Shown one piece after another: positions 34,696 through 43,908 of a stretch of 64,000 nt of DNA. Below the pieces are notes generated by a model. It was not told the origin of the DNA and did not search any database. It worked only from the letters and a program-made list of their open reading frames with translations. The position numbers were made by a program, and so were the translations under genes. Source of the DNA: Mycobacterium sp. 852014-52450_SCH5900713 (GTDB taxonomy: Bacteria > Actinomycetota > Actinomycetes > Mycobacteriales > Mycobacteriaceae). The stretch is taken from positions 208,558-272,557 of the forward strand of contig NZ_LZIL01000032.1 in NCBI RefSeq assembly GCF_001667075.1. Direction: 5' to 3'. Numbering within the stretch: the first letter of the stretch is position 1; the number at the start of each line of letters is the position of its first letter.

Positions 34696-35859
34696 CTACT
34701 TCGCGTCGACCTCGTCCTGATACTTCTTCGTCATGTGCGCGACCGCGTCCAACTGCGACTGCGCCAAGCTGTCCCGGGCCTGCCCGGCGCGCGCGGCGGC
34801 GTCCAGCGTCGGTTGTGCCTGGCCCTGGAAATGCGGCATGACTTCGGCGGCGAACAATTCGGCGGACCGTTTGGTGGCGGCCGGGTTGGCCCACTCGTGG
34901 CCCATCTGCAGCATGCAGCCGAACCCGCCGGATTGATCCCACAGCCGCTGAACCTGCCCGCGCGCCCGCTCGGGCGTGCCGATCACGCCCGCCCCGTTTT
35001 CGTTGATGACGTCGATCATCTCGTCCAGCTGTTCGCCGGGCATCGTCATCTGCGGGAAGGCGGCCACCTTCTGGAAGTACCGGAACCACGGCTCGATGCC
35101 GAACTTGACCTCTTCCCGGGCCTGCTTTTCCGTTTCGGCAAGGTGGAACAGTCCGACCAGGCTCCAGTTCCTGCGGTCGACCTGCGTGCCGAAGGTCGCC
35201 GCGCGCTCCTCAACGATGCCCCAGTGATACGAGAGCGCGTTGAAGCCCTCGACGGTCAACGTCGCCCCGATGGAGAGCAGGCCGATGCCGTGTTTTCCGG
35301 CCAGCCGTGCACCGGTCGGCGAGGCGACCGCGGCGACCGACAGCGGGATCCCGCCGTCCGAGTACGGGGCAAGCTGCAGCTTGGCGTCGAACAGTTGGTG
35401 CGTGGCCGTCTTGGCGCTCACGGTCTCCCCCGCCAGCAGCCGCACCACGATGTCGAGATTCGTTTCGAGCAGTTCGCGGGTGTCGGTGGGCGTGAGCCCG
35501 ATCATGGACGAGTCGCTGGGCAGGGAGCCCGGCCCCACACCGCCGATGATGCGGCCATGGGTGAGGTGATCCAGCAGCATCAGCCGGTCGGCGACCCACA
35601 GCGGGTTGTGGTACGAGAGCGAAATGACCCCGGTGCCAAAGCGAATGCGCTTGGCGCGCTCGGCCGCGGCGGCGATGAATACCTCGGGCGAGCTGATGAT
35701 CTCGCTGCCGGCCGAGTGGTGTTCGCCCATCCACACTTCGTCGAAGCCGAGTGCGTCGAGGTGCTCGATGAACTGCAAGTCGCGCTGCAATGCGAGCGTG
35801 GGATTTGTGCCCGCCCGATGGAACGGGGCGATGAAGTATCCAAACCTGAGCTTCGTCAT
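34696..35859 (-). CDS. LLM-class flavin-dependent oxidoreductase
   Basis: A 387-aa luciferase-like monooxygenase with a TIM-barrel that uses FMN or F420. It starts MTKLRFGYFIAPFHRAGTNP and has FDEVWMGEHHSAGSE, the RIRFGTGVISLSYHNP strand, the AERAKRI box and GRIIGGVGPGSLPSD, typical of bacterial luciferase-alpha-like proteins. The C-terminal region is extended and ends with a helical tail (SQLDAVAHMTKKYQDEVDAK). The cofactor cannot be told apart by eye. A terminator-like hairpin separates it from the lipoprotein gene upstream. Confidence 0.88.
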   Translation of the reverse strand: MTKLRFGYFIAPFHRAGTNPTLALQRDLQFIEHLDALGFDEVWMGEHHSAGSEIISSPEVFIAAAAERAKRIRFGTGVISLSYHNPLWVADRLMLLDHLTHGRIIGGVGPGSLPSDSSMIGLTPTDTRELLETNLDIVVRLLAGETVSAKTATHQLFDAKLQLAPYSDGGIPLSVAAVASPTGARLAGKHGIGLLSIGATLTVEGFNALSYHWGIVEERAATFGTQVDRRNWSLVGLFHLAETEKQAREEVKFGIEPWFRYFQKVAAFPQMTMPGEQLDEMIDVINENGAGVIGTPERARGQVQRLWDQSGGFGCMLQMGHEWANPAATKRSAELFAAEVMPHFQGQAQPTLDAAARAGQARDSLAQSQLDAVAHMTKKYQDEVDAK

Positions 35860-35959
35860 TGAGGCTCCCTTGCATCCGATTGGCCTGAACCATAACTCGC
35901 ATGCGGTGTTCGGCCTAGGCCGTCACGGAAGAACGCTCGGCAAGGAGCGGGTTTTCAGC

Positions 35960-35989
35960 CGGCGGGGCCAGGTGATCCCGGCCCCGCCG
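35960..35989 (-). terminator. GC-rich hairpin between lipoprotein and LLM genes
   Basis: CGGCGGGGCC and GGCCCCGCCG form a perfect 10-base stem with a 10-base loop. It lies 55 bases past the lipoprotein stop codon on the minus strand and before the LLM gene. On the minus strand the run after the hairpin is GGCTGAAAACC; there is no long U tract. Confidence 0.5.
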
Positions 35990-36043
35990 ACTAAGGGAGC
36001 AAGTCTTTGTCGCGGTGCGCTACGGCGAGCTCAGCGCGTGAGG

Positions 36044-36394
36044 TCAGTAGCCGCCGCAGACGTTGCCGACGCATCCGCCGCCGCCGCCCGGGCCGCCGCC
36101 GCCACCCCCGACGCCGGGGATGCTGCCGCCTCCGCCGCCCGGGCCGCCGCCACCCGTGGGGCCGCCGGGAACGCCGCCGCCACCGCCACCGGGGCCGCCA
36201 CCGCCGGTGGGGCCGCCCGGAGCGCTGCTGCCGCCGCCGCCAGGTGTGGACGGAGCCACGCTGGACGACGGCGTGGTCGTCGGGGTGGTGCTGCTGCTGC
36301 TCGGCCCTTTGTTGCCGCCGCCGCAGCCGACCGCGAACACGAGCATGGCCGCACCGCCGAAGAGCGCGACCGACGTCCTGCCTGCAGATCTCAT
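36044..36394 (-). CDS. glycine/proline-rich lipoprotein
   Basis: A 116-aa exported protein. The signal peptide ends in lipobox VFAVGC with C24. After a Ser/Thr linker there is a low-complexity region of repeating GGGGPGGG and GGPTGGGG units and the end GGCVGNVCGGY, with two Cys that may pair. ATG at 36394 has GGGGA six bases upstream. The other strand of the same region reads Pro-rich in two frames, which are shadows. It is probably an extracellular, cell-surface protein; function unknown. Confidence 0.6.
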   Translation of the reverse strand: MRSAGRTSVALFGGAAMLVFAVGCGGGNKGPSSSSTTPTTTPSSSVAPSTPGGGGSSAPGGPTGGGGPGGGGGGVPGGPTGGGGPGGGGGSIPGVGGGGGGPGGGGGCVGNVCGGY

Positions 36395-36501
36395 CGAAGT
36401 CCCCAATCCCCACTTGCGCCACGGCAACTGGTCCACTTCTCCTTACCCCGGCTCGTGCCCCTGCAAACGGGATTCGATGCGGGACTTCTGCCCGGAAACG
36501 G

Positions 36502-36531
36502 CGATGGCCCATCCGCCGGGATGGGCCATCG
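36502..36531. repeat. hairpin repeat copy 1 (CGATGGCCCAT)
   Basis: Arms CGATGGCCCAT and ATGGGCCATCG pair perfectly (11 bases) around an 8-base loop CCGCCGGG. A second copy with the same arms lies 63 bases downstream, so this is a repeated structured element and not a chance hairpin. It is upstream of the lipoprotein gene on the minus strand. Confidence 0.6.
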
Positions 36532-36593
36532 GTACAAGCGGCGGGCGCGGCTGGCGCCAAGCATTAAACGCAAGGGAAGCGAGTGCGTTGGGA

Positions 36594-36628
36594 GCCGATG
36601 GCCCATCTCGGGCTAATGGGCCATCGGC
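36594..36628. repeat. hairpin repeat copy 2 (GCCGATGGCCCAT)
   Basis: Arms GCCGATGGCCCAT and ATGGGCCATCGGC pair perfectly over 13 bases around a 9-base loop. The arm sequence repeats that of the copy at 36502-36531, while the loops differ, so the stem is conserved and the loop is not. Confidence 0.6.
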
Positions 36629-36683
36629 GAGCCAAATCGTATCCCCGGACAACTGTTGCTATGCGGGAATTTGCTACATAGGT

Positions 36684-36702
36684 AATAAGAAATTTTCTTA
36701 TT
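36684..36702. promoter_or_regulatory. AT-rich perfect palindrome
   Basis: AATAAGAAA-T-TTTCTTATT is a 19-base perfect inverted repeat with one central base. It is nearly pure A/T in a GC-rich genome, a pattern typical of operator or nucleoid-protein sites. It sits 70 bases past the aceA stop. The binding factor is unknown. Confidence 0.5.
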
Positions 36703-36771
36703 CGTAAATTGGATACCGCGTCCGCGCCGTGAGCCCGCATCAGCAGCAGCGTTCAGACCTGCGTCCGCTCC

Positions 36772-39060
36772 CTAGGCTTCCTTGGTGATCAGCTTGCGCA
36801 GCGCCACCCGGTCGGGGGTCAGCAGCTCGGCGATGCGCGGCTTGTTCACCTCGGCGACAATGATCTCGCCGACCTCCTGGTAGACCTCGCTGAAGATCCC
36901 GTGGGACTTCATCTTCTCGGTCTGATAGAGGTTGTCCTCGGTCGGCGTCACGTAGTAAACCGCGTCGGCCTTGAACCGGTGCACCAGCCAGAGGTGAATC
37001 AGCGTCATCAGGCGCTTCTGGCGCAGCTTCTCGGCGAAGGTGTTCTGGTCACGGACCTGCAGGATGCTGCGGCCGTGCCGGTCCTTGATGGGATCGACGA
37101 CGACATTGGCCAGCTGCTCGTTTCCGTTGCCGTAGATGCCGAGCTCGAGAACGTCCGAACCGGCGCGGCGGGGCCGCAGGGTCACCCGCAGCTTTTCGCC
37201 GAGCTGGTAGTTCTCGCTCCACAACGCCAGCCACTCCTCCAGCAGCTTCTTGGGCACCTCGGTCTGCGCGAGGTGCTGATGCTGGGTCGAACCTTTGCCC
37301 ATCGCCTTGGTGGTCGCCGTGCGCCCGGACGACGCCTGCAGCGCCGCGTCGCTGCGTGGCCCGCCGACCAGGGTCTGCGGGGTGCGGTAGGGCGACTCGA
37401 CCAGGCGCATCTTGCGCTGCAGCCGAGCCAGCGCCAGCATGCCGTCCTGCTGCAGCGACGTGGCGAACTCCTCGGCGGCGACGCCGTCGATCTGGTGGCC
37501 GCCGTAGGTGATGAAGTTGAAGACGAAGCCCATCTTGCCGAGCTCCTCGGGGAAGCGCTTCATCTCCTCGTCGGTCATCCCGGTGGTGTCCCAGTTGAAG
37601 GACGGAGAGAGGTTGTAGGCCAGCATCTGCTCCGGGAATTCGGCGTGGATCGCGTCGGCGAACTGACGGGCGTCGGCGAGATCGGCGGTCTTCGTCTCCA
37701 TCCAGAGGATGTCGGCGAACGGTGCGGCCGCGAGCGACTTGGCGATGGCGTACGGAATGCCGCCGCGGATCTGGTAGTAGCCCTCCGGCGTCTTCGACAA
37801 CTCCGGGTCCCACGGCGGATCGACGCCCAGTTCCTTCGCCTTCTCCCGCGCGGCGTAAAGCGATGCGCGGGCCGCGAACTGGCGCCACTCGTCGGGGGTC
37901 ATGCTCGGTGACTCGTCTTCGGTCTCGTCGAACGAGAGCACCTCCGCGACGGCCTCGCTGTAGGTCATCAGCCCGGCATCGTCCTCCCACGCCGCCACGA
38001 ATCGCGACTCGACCTGGTCGAAGAGGTCGTCGATAGAACCTTGCCCGTCCTCGCGCCGGGCGTTCACGGCGTCGGAGATCAAGCCCTGGATGCCCTGGCG
38101 CTCCAGCCAGGCGGTGGCGGCGGTGTACTGCGAATCGGGCAGAGCGTAGAGCAGGTGGCCGTTGAGCTCCTTGATCCCCAGCTCGTGGAAGCGCCGGACC
38201 ATCGCCAGGAAACACGCCTTGTACGACGGGATGTCGAGGTTGGTGGCGCCGAGCAGGAACGGCTGGTCACGTTCGTCGGCGCGGCTGTCGATGAGGTTGG
38301 CCGCCTCGGCGTCGGTGCGGGCGACGATGATGCCGGGCACCTTCATGACGTCGAGCTGGAACCGGGCCGCATTGAGCCGCTTGATCTGTTCGTCCGACGG
38401 CACCAGCACCTTGCCGCCCTGGTGGCCGCATTTCTTGGTGCCCGGGCGCTGGTCCTCGATGTGGTAGCCGGCCACGCCGACCTCGACGAAGCGGCGGACC
38501 AGGTTGCGCACGTGCGGGTCACCGCCGTGGCCGGTGTCCGCATCGGCGATGATGAACGGGCGGTAGTCGTACGCGGGTGTGGTGGCGCGCTGCCGTTCGG
38601 TCATGTTGAGGCGCTGGTACTGCTGGTTGCGGTCAGCGGTGAGCAGGGCGCGCACCAGCACCGCCGCGTCGTCGGGCACCTGGCTGAGGGGATAGCTGGC
38701 GAGGTCGGGACCCGGGTCCTCGGTGGTGGAGCCCTTGGCCGAGGTGGCCCAGCCGCCGAGGTAGATGCCCTCGATGCCCATCCGCTTCATGGCCACCGCC
38801 TGGCCGGGCGAGTAGGGGCCGAAGGTCGTGATGCTCTTCTTCGCGGCGTACAGCTCGCGCAGCCGGTCGTAGAAGGCGGCGGCCGCGTTGCGTGCCACCG
38901 GGTAGTCGGACGGGATGGTGCCGCGCTGCTCGACTACCTGGCGGGCCGTGTAGAGGCGCGTGATGCCGGCGAAGCGCGGGTCGTCCATGTACCGCTGCGT
39001 GGCGGCGATGTCGTCTTCGAACGATGTCCGGACTTCGGTGTCCGAGTCAATGATGGCCAT
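36772..39060 (-). CDS. aceA: isocitrate lyase 2 (long form)
   Basis: Long-form isocitrate lyase ICL2 of 762 aa, a glyoxylate-shunt and methylcitrate-cycle enzyme cleaving isocitrate to glyoxylate and succinate. The catalytic signature KKCGHQ holds C211; other blocks are [39 protein letters not shown] and [10 protein letters not shown]. The C-terminal extension from about residue 600, absent in the short ICL1 form, is present and the frame is continuous. In H37Rv this gene is split into two frames. ATG at 39060 has a GAGGAG ribosome-binding site; the frame to 39264 is not used. The neighbouring MBL and fadB5 genes match the M. tuberculosis order. Confidence 0.95.
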   Translation of the reverse strand: MAIIDSDTEVRTSFEDDIAATQRYMDDPRFAGITRLYTARQVVEQRGTIPSDYPVARNAAAAFYDRLRELYAAKKSITTFGPYSPGQAVAMKRMGIEGIYLGGWATSAKGSTTEDPGPDLASYPLSQVPDDAAVLVRALLTADRNQQYQRLNMTERQRATTPAYDYRPFIIADADTGHGGDPHVRNLVRRFVEVGVAGYHIEDQRPGTKKCGHQGGKVLVPSDEQIKRLNAARFQLDVMKVPGIIVARTDAEAANLIDSRADERDQPFLLGATNLDIPSYKACFLAMVRRFHELGIKELNGHLLYALPDSQYTAATAWLERQGIQGLISDAVNARREDGQGSIDDLFDQVESRFVAAWEDDAGLMTYSEAVAEVLSFDETEDESPSMTPDEWRQFAARASLYAAREKAKELGVDPPWDPELSKTPEGYYQIRGGIPYAIAKSLAAAPFADILWMETKTADLADARQFADAIHAEFPEQMLAYNLSPSFNWDTTGMTDEEMKRFPEELGKMGFVFNFITYGGHQIDGVAAEEFATSLQQDGMLALARLQRKMRLVESPYRTPQTLVGGPRSDAALQASSGRTATTKAMGKGSTQHQHLAQTEVPKKLLEEWLALWSENYQLGEKLRVTLRPRRAGSDVLELGIYGNGNEQLANVVVDPIKDRHGRSILQVRDQNTFAEKLRQKRLMTLIHLWLVHRFKADAVYYVTPTEDNLYQTEKMKSHGIFSEVYQEVGEIIVAEVNKPRIAELLTPDRVALRKLITKEA

Positions 39061-39271
39061 GGCCCTACGCTCCTCTTCGGCATGATTCCCCTGGACGGAG
39101 TCTATCCCCGGAGATGACCTTTCAATCAGGGGTCGAAAGACCCATGCCAAAACTGTTGCCGGACGCCTGTATCCACCAGCCGGCGCCGGCACGGCACGGC
39201 CGCGGGGCGCCGGGCGCACGGCCTCGGTGTGCACCGCTTGCGGCGCAACACTCTTCGCACGCAAGGTCGGA

Positions 39272-39988
39272 TCAGTTGGGGCCGCCGGCCGCGCGCCGGG
39301 TCAACCACTCCCGCTGGCGACGGACGAACTCTGCGTCGACGACCCTTCCGTGGCCTGGCACGTAGACCGCGTCCGTGCCGCCGACCTCGAGCAGCCGATC
39401 GAGTGTGGCCGGCCAGGCCGCCAGATCCGAGTCGGCGTCGATCGCGGGTTCGGCGGACTCTTCGACAAGGTCGCCGGTGAACACGACGACCGGATCGTCG
39501 GCTCCCCCGGGAGCGACCACCACCAGATCGGAGGTGGTGTGGCCACGGCCCAGGTGGGCGATCGTCACGGTGCGGTCGCCGAGGTCGATGGTGGCGTGAA
39601 AGACCCCCCGCCGCGGGGGTCGCAACGCCGCGATCGCTCGGTCTATCTCTGCGGCGTCGGCGCCGTGGTGCAACGCGTCGTCACGCATCCGGTCGGTTCC
39701 GGACGACAGGTATTCGACCACCTCGGGTGCGCAGTAGACATTCGCGTCCGCAAACGCCGAAGAACCCAAAACGTGGTCAAAATGCTTGTGCGTCAAGACG
39801 ATATCGCTGACAGGGCGGCCGGCGAGCCGTCGCACTCCGGCGTCGATTGCGGCCGCCTCGGACAGCGTCGTGCCGGCGTCGACCAGCAGTGCCCCGGTGC
39901 GGCCCCACACCAGTCCGACGGTGACATCGCAGAACGGCAGCCGGCAGCGATGCACGGTGGCCGTCAACCGTTCCCACGCGAGGTGCAC
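39272..39988 (-). CDS. metallo-beta-lactamase-fold hydrolase (Rv1913-like)
   Basis: A 238-aa MBL-fold metal hydrolase. The zinc-binding signature is H67-x-H69-x-D71-H72 in [12 protein letters not shown]. Further ligands lie in [17 protein letters not shown] and VPGHGRVVD. There is no signal peptide, so it is probably cytoplasmic and glyoxalase II-like, hydrolysing thioesters or lactones; the substrate is unknown. GTG at 39988 is used as start, as the only in-frame start before the conserved VHRCRLP. It is divergent from fadB5, with 84 bases between, as in H37Rv Rv1913/Rv1912c. Confidence 0.88.
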   Translation of the reverse strand: MHLAWERLTATVHRCRLPFCDVTVGLVWGRTGALLVDAGTTLSEAAAIDAGVRRLAGRPVSDIVLTHKHFDHVLGSSAFADANVYCAPEVVEYLSSGTDRMRDDALHHGADAAEIDRAIAALRPPRRGVFHATIDLGDRTVTIAHLGRGHTTSDLVVVAPGGADDPVVVFTGDLVEESAEPAIDADSDLAAWPATLDRLLEVGGTDAVYVPGHGRVVDAEFVRRQREWLTRRAAGGPN

Positions 39989-40072
39989 ACGAGCAAGGTA
40001 GCGCCCGGGGCTGGGCCGAACAGGTCGGACATAGTTGACACGTTGGCAACGGCCGGAGAGAAGGTATTCGCG

Positions 40073-41077
40073 ATGCGCGCAGTCGTCATCACCAAGCGTG
40101 GCGGTCCGTCGGTGCTGCGCGTCCAGCAGCGGCCCGACCCCCCGCCGCCGGGTCCGGGGCAGCTGCGGGTGGCGGTGCGCGCAGCGGGCGTGAACTTCGC
40201 CGATCACCTCGCCCGCGTCGGCATGTATCCGGATGCGCCGAAGCTCCCGGCGGTCGTCGGCTACGAAGTCGCCGGGACCGTCGAGGCCGTCGGCGACGGT
40301 GTCGATCCCGGCCGCGTCGGCGACCGGGTGCTGGCGGGTACCCGCTTTGGCGGCTATGCCGAGATCGTCAACGTGGCCGCGAGCGACTCGGTGCCGCTGC
40401 CGGCCGCAATGAGCTTCGAGGAGGGCGCCGCCGTCCCGGTCAATTACGCGACCGCGTGGGCCGCGCTGCACGGGTACGGGTCGCTGCGCGCCGGGGAAAG
40501 GGTGCTGGTGCACGCCGCGGCCGGCGGGGTCGGTATCGCGGCCATCCAGTTCGCGAAGGCCGCCGGGGCCGAGGTGCATGGCACCGCGTCGCCGGCGAAA
40601 CACGAGAAGCTGGCCGAACTGGGGGTGGACCGGGCGATCGACTACCGCCGTGACGGCTGGTGGCGTGGCATGGATCCCTACGACGTGGTGCTCGACGCGC
40701 TCGGTGGCACGTCGCTGCGGCGGTCCTACGCATTGCTGCGGCCGGGCGGACGGCTGGTCGGGTACGGGGTGTCGAACCTGCAGCATGGCGAGAAGCGCTC
40801 GCTGCGGGCGGCCGCCCCGCACGCGTTGGCGATGCTGCGCGGGTTCAACCTGATCGATCAACTCTCGGAGTCCAAGGTGGTGATCGGCCTCAACATGTTG
40901 CGGCTGTGGGACGACCGCGGCACGCTCGAGCCGTGGATCACTCCGCTGGCCCAGGCGCTCGCCGACGGAACGATCGCTCCCGTCATCCACGCGGCCGTGC
41001 CGTTCGCCGACGCGCCGGAGGCACACCGCATCCTGGCGGCCCGGGAGAACGTCGGCAAGGTAGTCCTGGTGCCGTGA
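40073..41077 (+). CDS. fadB5: NADPH:quinone-oxidoreductase-like enzyme FadB5
   Basis: MDR-family oxidoreductase of 334 aa, the length I recall for H37Rv FadB5 (Rv1912c). It opens MRAVVITKRGGPSVLRVQQRPDP and has AAGVNFADHLARVG, the dinucleotide loop VHAAAGGVGIAAIQFAK and LGVDRAIDYRRD. No zinc ligands are seen. Despite the name fadB, the fold is quinone-oxidoreductase, not beta-oxidation. ATG at 40073 follows GGAGAGAAGG. Divergent to the MBL gene; followed 35 bases later by the SRPBCC gene. Confidence 0.9.
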   Translation: MRAVVITKRGGPSVLRVQQRPDPPPPGPGQLRVAVRAAGVNFADHLARVGMYPDAPKLPAVVGYEVAGTVEAVGDGVDPGRVGDRVLAGTRFGGYAEIVNVAASDSVPLPAAMSFEEGAAVPVNYATAWAALHGYGSLRAGERVLVHAAAGGVGIAAIQFAKAAGAEVHGTASPAKHEKLAELGVDRAIDYRRDGWWRGMDPYDVVLDALGGTSLRRSYALLRPGGRLVGYGVSNLQHGEKRSLRAAAPHALAMLRGFNLIDQLSESKVVIGLNMLRLWDDRGTLEPWITPLAQALADGTIAPVIHAAVPFADAPEAHRILAARENVGKVVLVP

Positions 41078-41112
41078 GTTTTTAGCGGCGCTGCAGTGGT
41101 TATCTATCTCCC

Positions 41113-41556
41113 ATGGCTGTCACCGAATCCCGCGAGGTCGTCATCGAAGCGACACCGGATCAGATACTGGATGTGCTGTTCGACATCGAATCGCTGCCCG
41201 AGTGGTCCTCGGTTCACCAGAAGGTGGAGGTTCTCGAGCGGGACGATCAGGGCCACCCCACCAGATCGAAGCAAGTGGTCAAACTCGTCGGTGTCAGCGA
41301 CGAGCAGGAGTTGGCGTACACCGTTCACGACGACGGTGTCAGCTGGACTCTGGTCAGCGCCAAACAGCAACGCGCGCAAGACGGTCGCTACACGCTGACG
41401 CCCGACGGAGACTCCACGCGGGTGAACTTCGATCTCACCGTGGACCTGTTGATGCCGGTGCCCGGGTTCTTGATCAAGCGAGGCTCCAAGAGCCTCATGG
41501 ACACGGCCACCAAGGGATTGCGTAAACGGGTCCTGGAGCGCAAGGGCGGCAAGTAA
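41113..41556 (+). CDS. SRPBCC family protein (Rv0854/Rv0856-like)
   Basis: A 147-aa START-domain-like protein. It has MAVTESREVVIEATPDQILDVLFDIESLPEWSSVH, WTLVSAKQQRAQDGRYTLTPD and a closing helix ending RKRVLERKGGK. It belongs to the small SRPBCC group that M. tuberculosis has as Rv0854-Rv0857, implicated by family only in lipid-type ligand binding. It is co-directional with fadB5 and the PEBP lipoprotein. In H37Rv such a gene is not at this locus. Confidence 0.75.
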   Translation: MAVTESREVVIEATPDQILDVLFDIESLPEWSSVHQKVEVLERDDQGHPTRSKQVVKLVGVSDEQELAYTVHDDGVSWTLVSAKQQRAQDGRYTLTPDGDSTRVNFDLTVDLLMPVPGFLIKRGSKSLMDTATKGLRKRVLERKGGK

Positions 41557-41619
41557 CGGCACCCAGGCCGTCTGAATCGGGCGCTTTCGGATGGGCGCCG
41601 CGCGAGCGACACTGTCCAT

Positions 41620-42228
41620 ATGAAACCGAAACCCGTGAGCAACTTTCGACGGGTCGCATCGCTCGCCGGTGCGTTGGCGATCCTCGGCGCGGCGGCCGGC
41701 TGCGGCGGCCACGGTGACACCCGCATGACGGCACCGTCGACGCCGAAGGTCACCACCCTTGGGCGGACCGTCCCGGCCGCCCCCGCCGACGGGCCGTTAA
41801 CCATCAGCAGTCCGGCGTTCCGCGACGGTGCGCCGATCCCCGTGCAGTACACGTGCAAGGGGGCGGACACGGCCCCGCCGCTGACGTGGTCGGCGCCGTT
41901 GGGTGCCGCACTCGTGGTCGACGACCCTGACGCCGTCAACGGTCTCTACGTGCACTGGGTGGTGGTCGGCATCGGCCCCGGTTCCGGCAGCACCGCCGAC
42001 GGTCAGACGCCGGCCGGCGCGACCACCTTGCCGAACACCGCCGGCGAGCTCGCATACAAGGGACCCTGCCCGCCGGCCGGTACCGGCACGCATCATTACC
42101 GGTTCACCCTCTACCAGCTTCCCAACGACTACCGGCTGCCCGACGGGCTCGCCGGCGTGCAGGCGGCGCAGGCGATTGGCGGCGCCGCGAACGCGCAGGC
42201 GCGACTGACCGGAACCTTCGGAGGCTGA
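41620..42228 (+). CDS. PEBP/YbhB-family lipoprotein (Rv1910c/LppC-like)
   Basis: A 202-aa lipoprotein. The signal peptide ends in lipobox GAAAGC with C28. The mature part is a phosphatidylethanolamine-binding-protein domain: [49 protein letters not shown], and [22 protein letters not shown] proteins bind phospholipid headgroups or act as inhibitors; function in mycobacteria unknown. The neighbouring fadB5 matches the Rv1910c-Rv1912c neighbourhood. ATG at 41620. Confidence 0.88.
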   Translation: MKPKPVSNFRRVASLAGALAILGAAAGCGGHGDTRMTAPSTPKVTTLGRTVPAAPADGPLTISSPAFRDGAPIPVQYTCKGADTAPPLTWSAPLGAALVVDDPDAVNGLYVHWVVVGIGPGSGSTADGQTPAGATTLPNTAGELAYKGPCPPAGTGTHHYRFTLYQLPNDYRLPDGLAGVQAAQAIGGAANAQARLTGTFGG

Positions 42229-42238
42229 GGATGCGCTT

Positions 42239-43801
42239 TCAGGCCATGTCTTCGAGCGCCTGATAGCCGGCGTTATAGCCGGGCGTGAACGTGATGCCGG
42301 GCCCACCGTGGCATCCCGCACCGCCGAGGTAGAGCCCCGCGATGGGAATCGGAAAGTCGAGGAATCCCTTGGGGCCGGGGCGGTTCGGGCCCATCAAGTC
42401 CGGATGCAGCAGCCCATGGCAGAAGTCGCCCGCGGGCGCACCGAACATCGTGTTCATGTGGTAGGGCGCAAACGTGATGTGACGGATCACGATGTCCTTG
42501 AAATTCGGGGCCAACCGGGTGATCTTGTCGATAACACGCTGTGCCATAACATTTTTGAGTTGCCCATGATCGTGGCGGTCGACTTCGACCGGGAAGGCGT
42601 AAGCGTAGGCGCTCGCGGCGTGTTTACCGGGCGGCGCCATCCCCGGATCATGCACGGACGGTATTTGCATCCCCATCGACGGGTTGTCCGGGACGATGCC
42701 CCGACGGCAGTTCTCCCAATGCAGCTGTTGTTCTTCGGGATCGCCGAAGATCCCGACCGACTGCTGCATGCCTTCCTCGTTCAAAAACTCGTAGGGCGGC
42801 GCGAATTCGGGCAGCCCGTCGAGGGCGAAGTGGATCTGCACGAAGGAGGCACGGTGGTCTCGTCCGACAAGACGTGAAATGAGCTCCCCCGGCACATGTT
42901 CGGGGGCGATCAGCTCGGTGAGGGTGACGTCCGGCGCGAGGTTGGAGACCACGATCGGGGCGGTGATCGTCGAGCCGTCGCGTAACCGCACGCCGGTCAC
43001 GGTGCCGTGGTCGACGAGGATTTGCTCCACCTTGCTGCGGAAGCGGATCTCACCGCCGTGGGAGACGAAGAGCTCCCGCAGGTGTTCGGTGAGCGCGCCG
43101 ATGCCGCCCTTGAGTTTGGTCATCATCGCCGTGCTGTCGTCCGGCACCGCCAGAGCGAATGCCAGGCAGGTGGCACTGCCCGGCGTGTAGGGGCCGCGGT
43201 AGGTGGAGTTGACGGCCAGGAACGCGAGCATCCCCCGCATGACCGTGTGCTTGTCTTTGTCGGGCAGGTAGCGGTCGATGACGTCCATCGCCGACCCGAA
43301 CAACATCTCGTGAATGGCCCGTCGTTCGGCGTCGTTTGCCGCGCAGGCGTACATCTCGTCGAGGGTCTTGGGCGGTGTGCGAACGTCGAAGCGGCCCAGT
43401 GCCTTTGCGGGTCCCTGGCTCCACCCGATCAGTTCGGCCATGCCGGTGACGGCCTCCATGCCGTGCTTCTCGGCCAGGTGCGTCATCAGCCGCATCGGGT
43501 CGCGGTAGAAGATCATCGGCTCCTCGCCGTGGTCGCCGATGTTGGTCGACATCACGTCCGGCTCCACCGTGGGCAGGGTGTCCAGCCCGAGATCCTTGGT
43601 GATCTGGCTCGCGGTCGGAAACTGGACGGAGCCGGCGATCTCGTACCGGAAGCCGTCGATCAGTTCGACGGTCGCCGCCATGCCCCCCGCATAGGTATTG
43701 CCTTCCAGGCACAGCGTCCGCAGGCCTGCGCGCTGCAGTACGGCGGCCGCGGTAAGTCCGTTGTGGCCCGCTCCCACGACGATCGCGTCGTAGTCAGACA
43801 T
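42239..43801 (-). CDS. CrtI/phytoene-desaturase-like FAD oxidoreductase
   Basis: FAD-dependent amine-oxidase/phytoene-desaturase-fold protein of 520 aa. The N-terminal dinucleotide motif is AIVVGAGHNGLTAAAVLQRAGLRTLCLE (5-32). The C-terminal FAD block is PIAGLYLGGAGCHGGPGITFTPGYNAG, typical of carotenoid-desaturase relatives (not plant PDS). The neighbouring genes contain no phytoene synthase, so carotenoid desaturation is not supported. ATG at 43801 has a GAGGGAGGAA ribosome-binding site. It is divergent from a TetR gene and shares a tandem operator with it. Confidence 0.85.
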   Translation of the reverse strand: MSDYDAIVVGAGHNGLTAAAVLQRAGLRTLCLEGNTYAGGMAATVELIDGFRYEIAGSVQFPTASQITKDLGLDTLPTVEPDVMSTNIGDHGEEPMIFYRDPMRLMTHLAEKHGMEAVTGMAELIGWSQGPAKALGRFDVRTPPKTLDEMYACAANDAERRAIHEMLFGSAMDVIDRYLPDKDKHTVMRGMLAFLAVNSTYRGPYTPGSATCLAFALAVPDDSTAMMTKLKGGIGALTEHLRELFVSHGGEIRFRSKVEQILVDHGTVTGVRLRDGSTITAPIVVSNLAPDVTLTELIAPEHVPGELISRLVGRDHRASFVQIHFALDGLPEFAPPYEFLNEEGMQQSVGIFGDPEEQQLHWENCRRGIVPDNPSMGMQIPSVHDPGMAPPGKHAASAYAYAFPVEVDRHDHGQLKNVMAQRVIDKITRLAPNFKDIVIRHITFAPYHMNTMFGAPAGDFCHGLLHPDLMGPNRPGPKGFLDFPIPIAGLYLGGAGCHGGPGITFTPGYNAGYQALEDMA

Positions 43802-43835
43802 GGCGTTCCTCCCTCGATTGGCGCGTGACAAGGAT

Positions 43836-43875
43836 ATGTCAGTACTGACATGATTGGAAGATGTCAGTTCTGACA
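43836..43875. promoter_or_regulatory. tandem TGTCAG-n2-CTGACA operators between TetR and oxidoreductase
   Basis: ATGTCAGTACTGACAT (43836-43851) is a perfect 16-base palindrome. A second site, TGTCAGTTCTGACA (43862-43875), has the same half-sites with a TT spacer. Their centres are 25 bases apart. They lie in the gap between the divergent genes and are the most convincing operator pair in the window. The -35-like CTGACA of the TetR gene falls inside the second site, so binding would block its promoter. Confidence 0.75.
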
Positions 43876-43908
43876 AATTCTGGCCGGCTGGGATACCATT
43901 CCGGGGGG

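Larger units (their letters stand above)
36395..36771. other. 377-base AT-richer intergenic region with hairpin pair and AT palindrome
   Basis: The region lies between the aceA stop and the lipoprotein start on the same strand. It contains two copies of a GATGGCCCAT hairpin and an AT-rich palindrome, listed separately. No credible gene was found; the short frames here are not supported. The stretch from about 36635 to 36720 is clearly less GC-rich than the rest of the window. Confidence 0.6.

Noticed and set aside
36063..36707. Proline-rich plus-strand frame over the Gly-rich lipoprotein
   Set aside because: Low-complexity GGC/GCC repeats keep several frames open; only the minus-strand frame has a signal peptide and lipobox.
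39099..39125. aceA promoter (TTGAAA/TAGACT)
   Set aside because: The spacing of 15 bases is short for a SigA promoter and no supporting feature was seen.
39989..41026. N-terminal extension of the MBL gene antisense to fadB5
   Set aside because: The frame is open but antisense to fadB5; the MBL domain is complete from 39988.
42239..43801. Carotenoid biosynthesis cluster
   Set aside because: The CrtI-like fold alone is not enough; no phytoene synthase, cyclase or prenyl synthase is near.
43861..43908. Earlier ATG for the TetR gene
   Set aside because: It lies within the second operator and upstream of the predicted -10 box, so 43909 is used.
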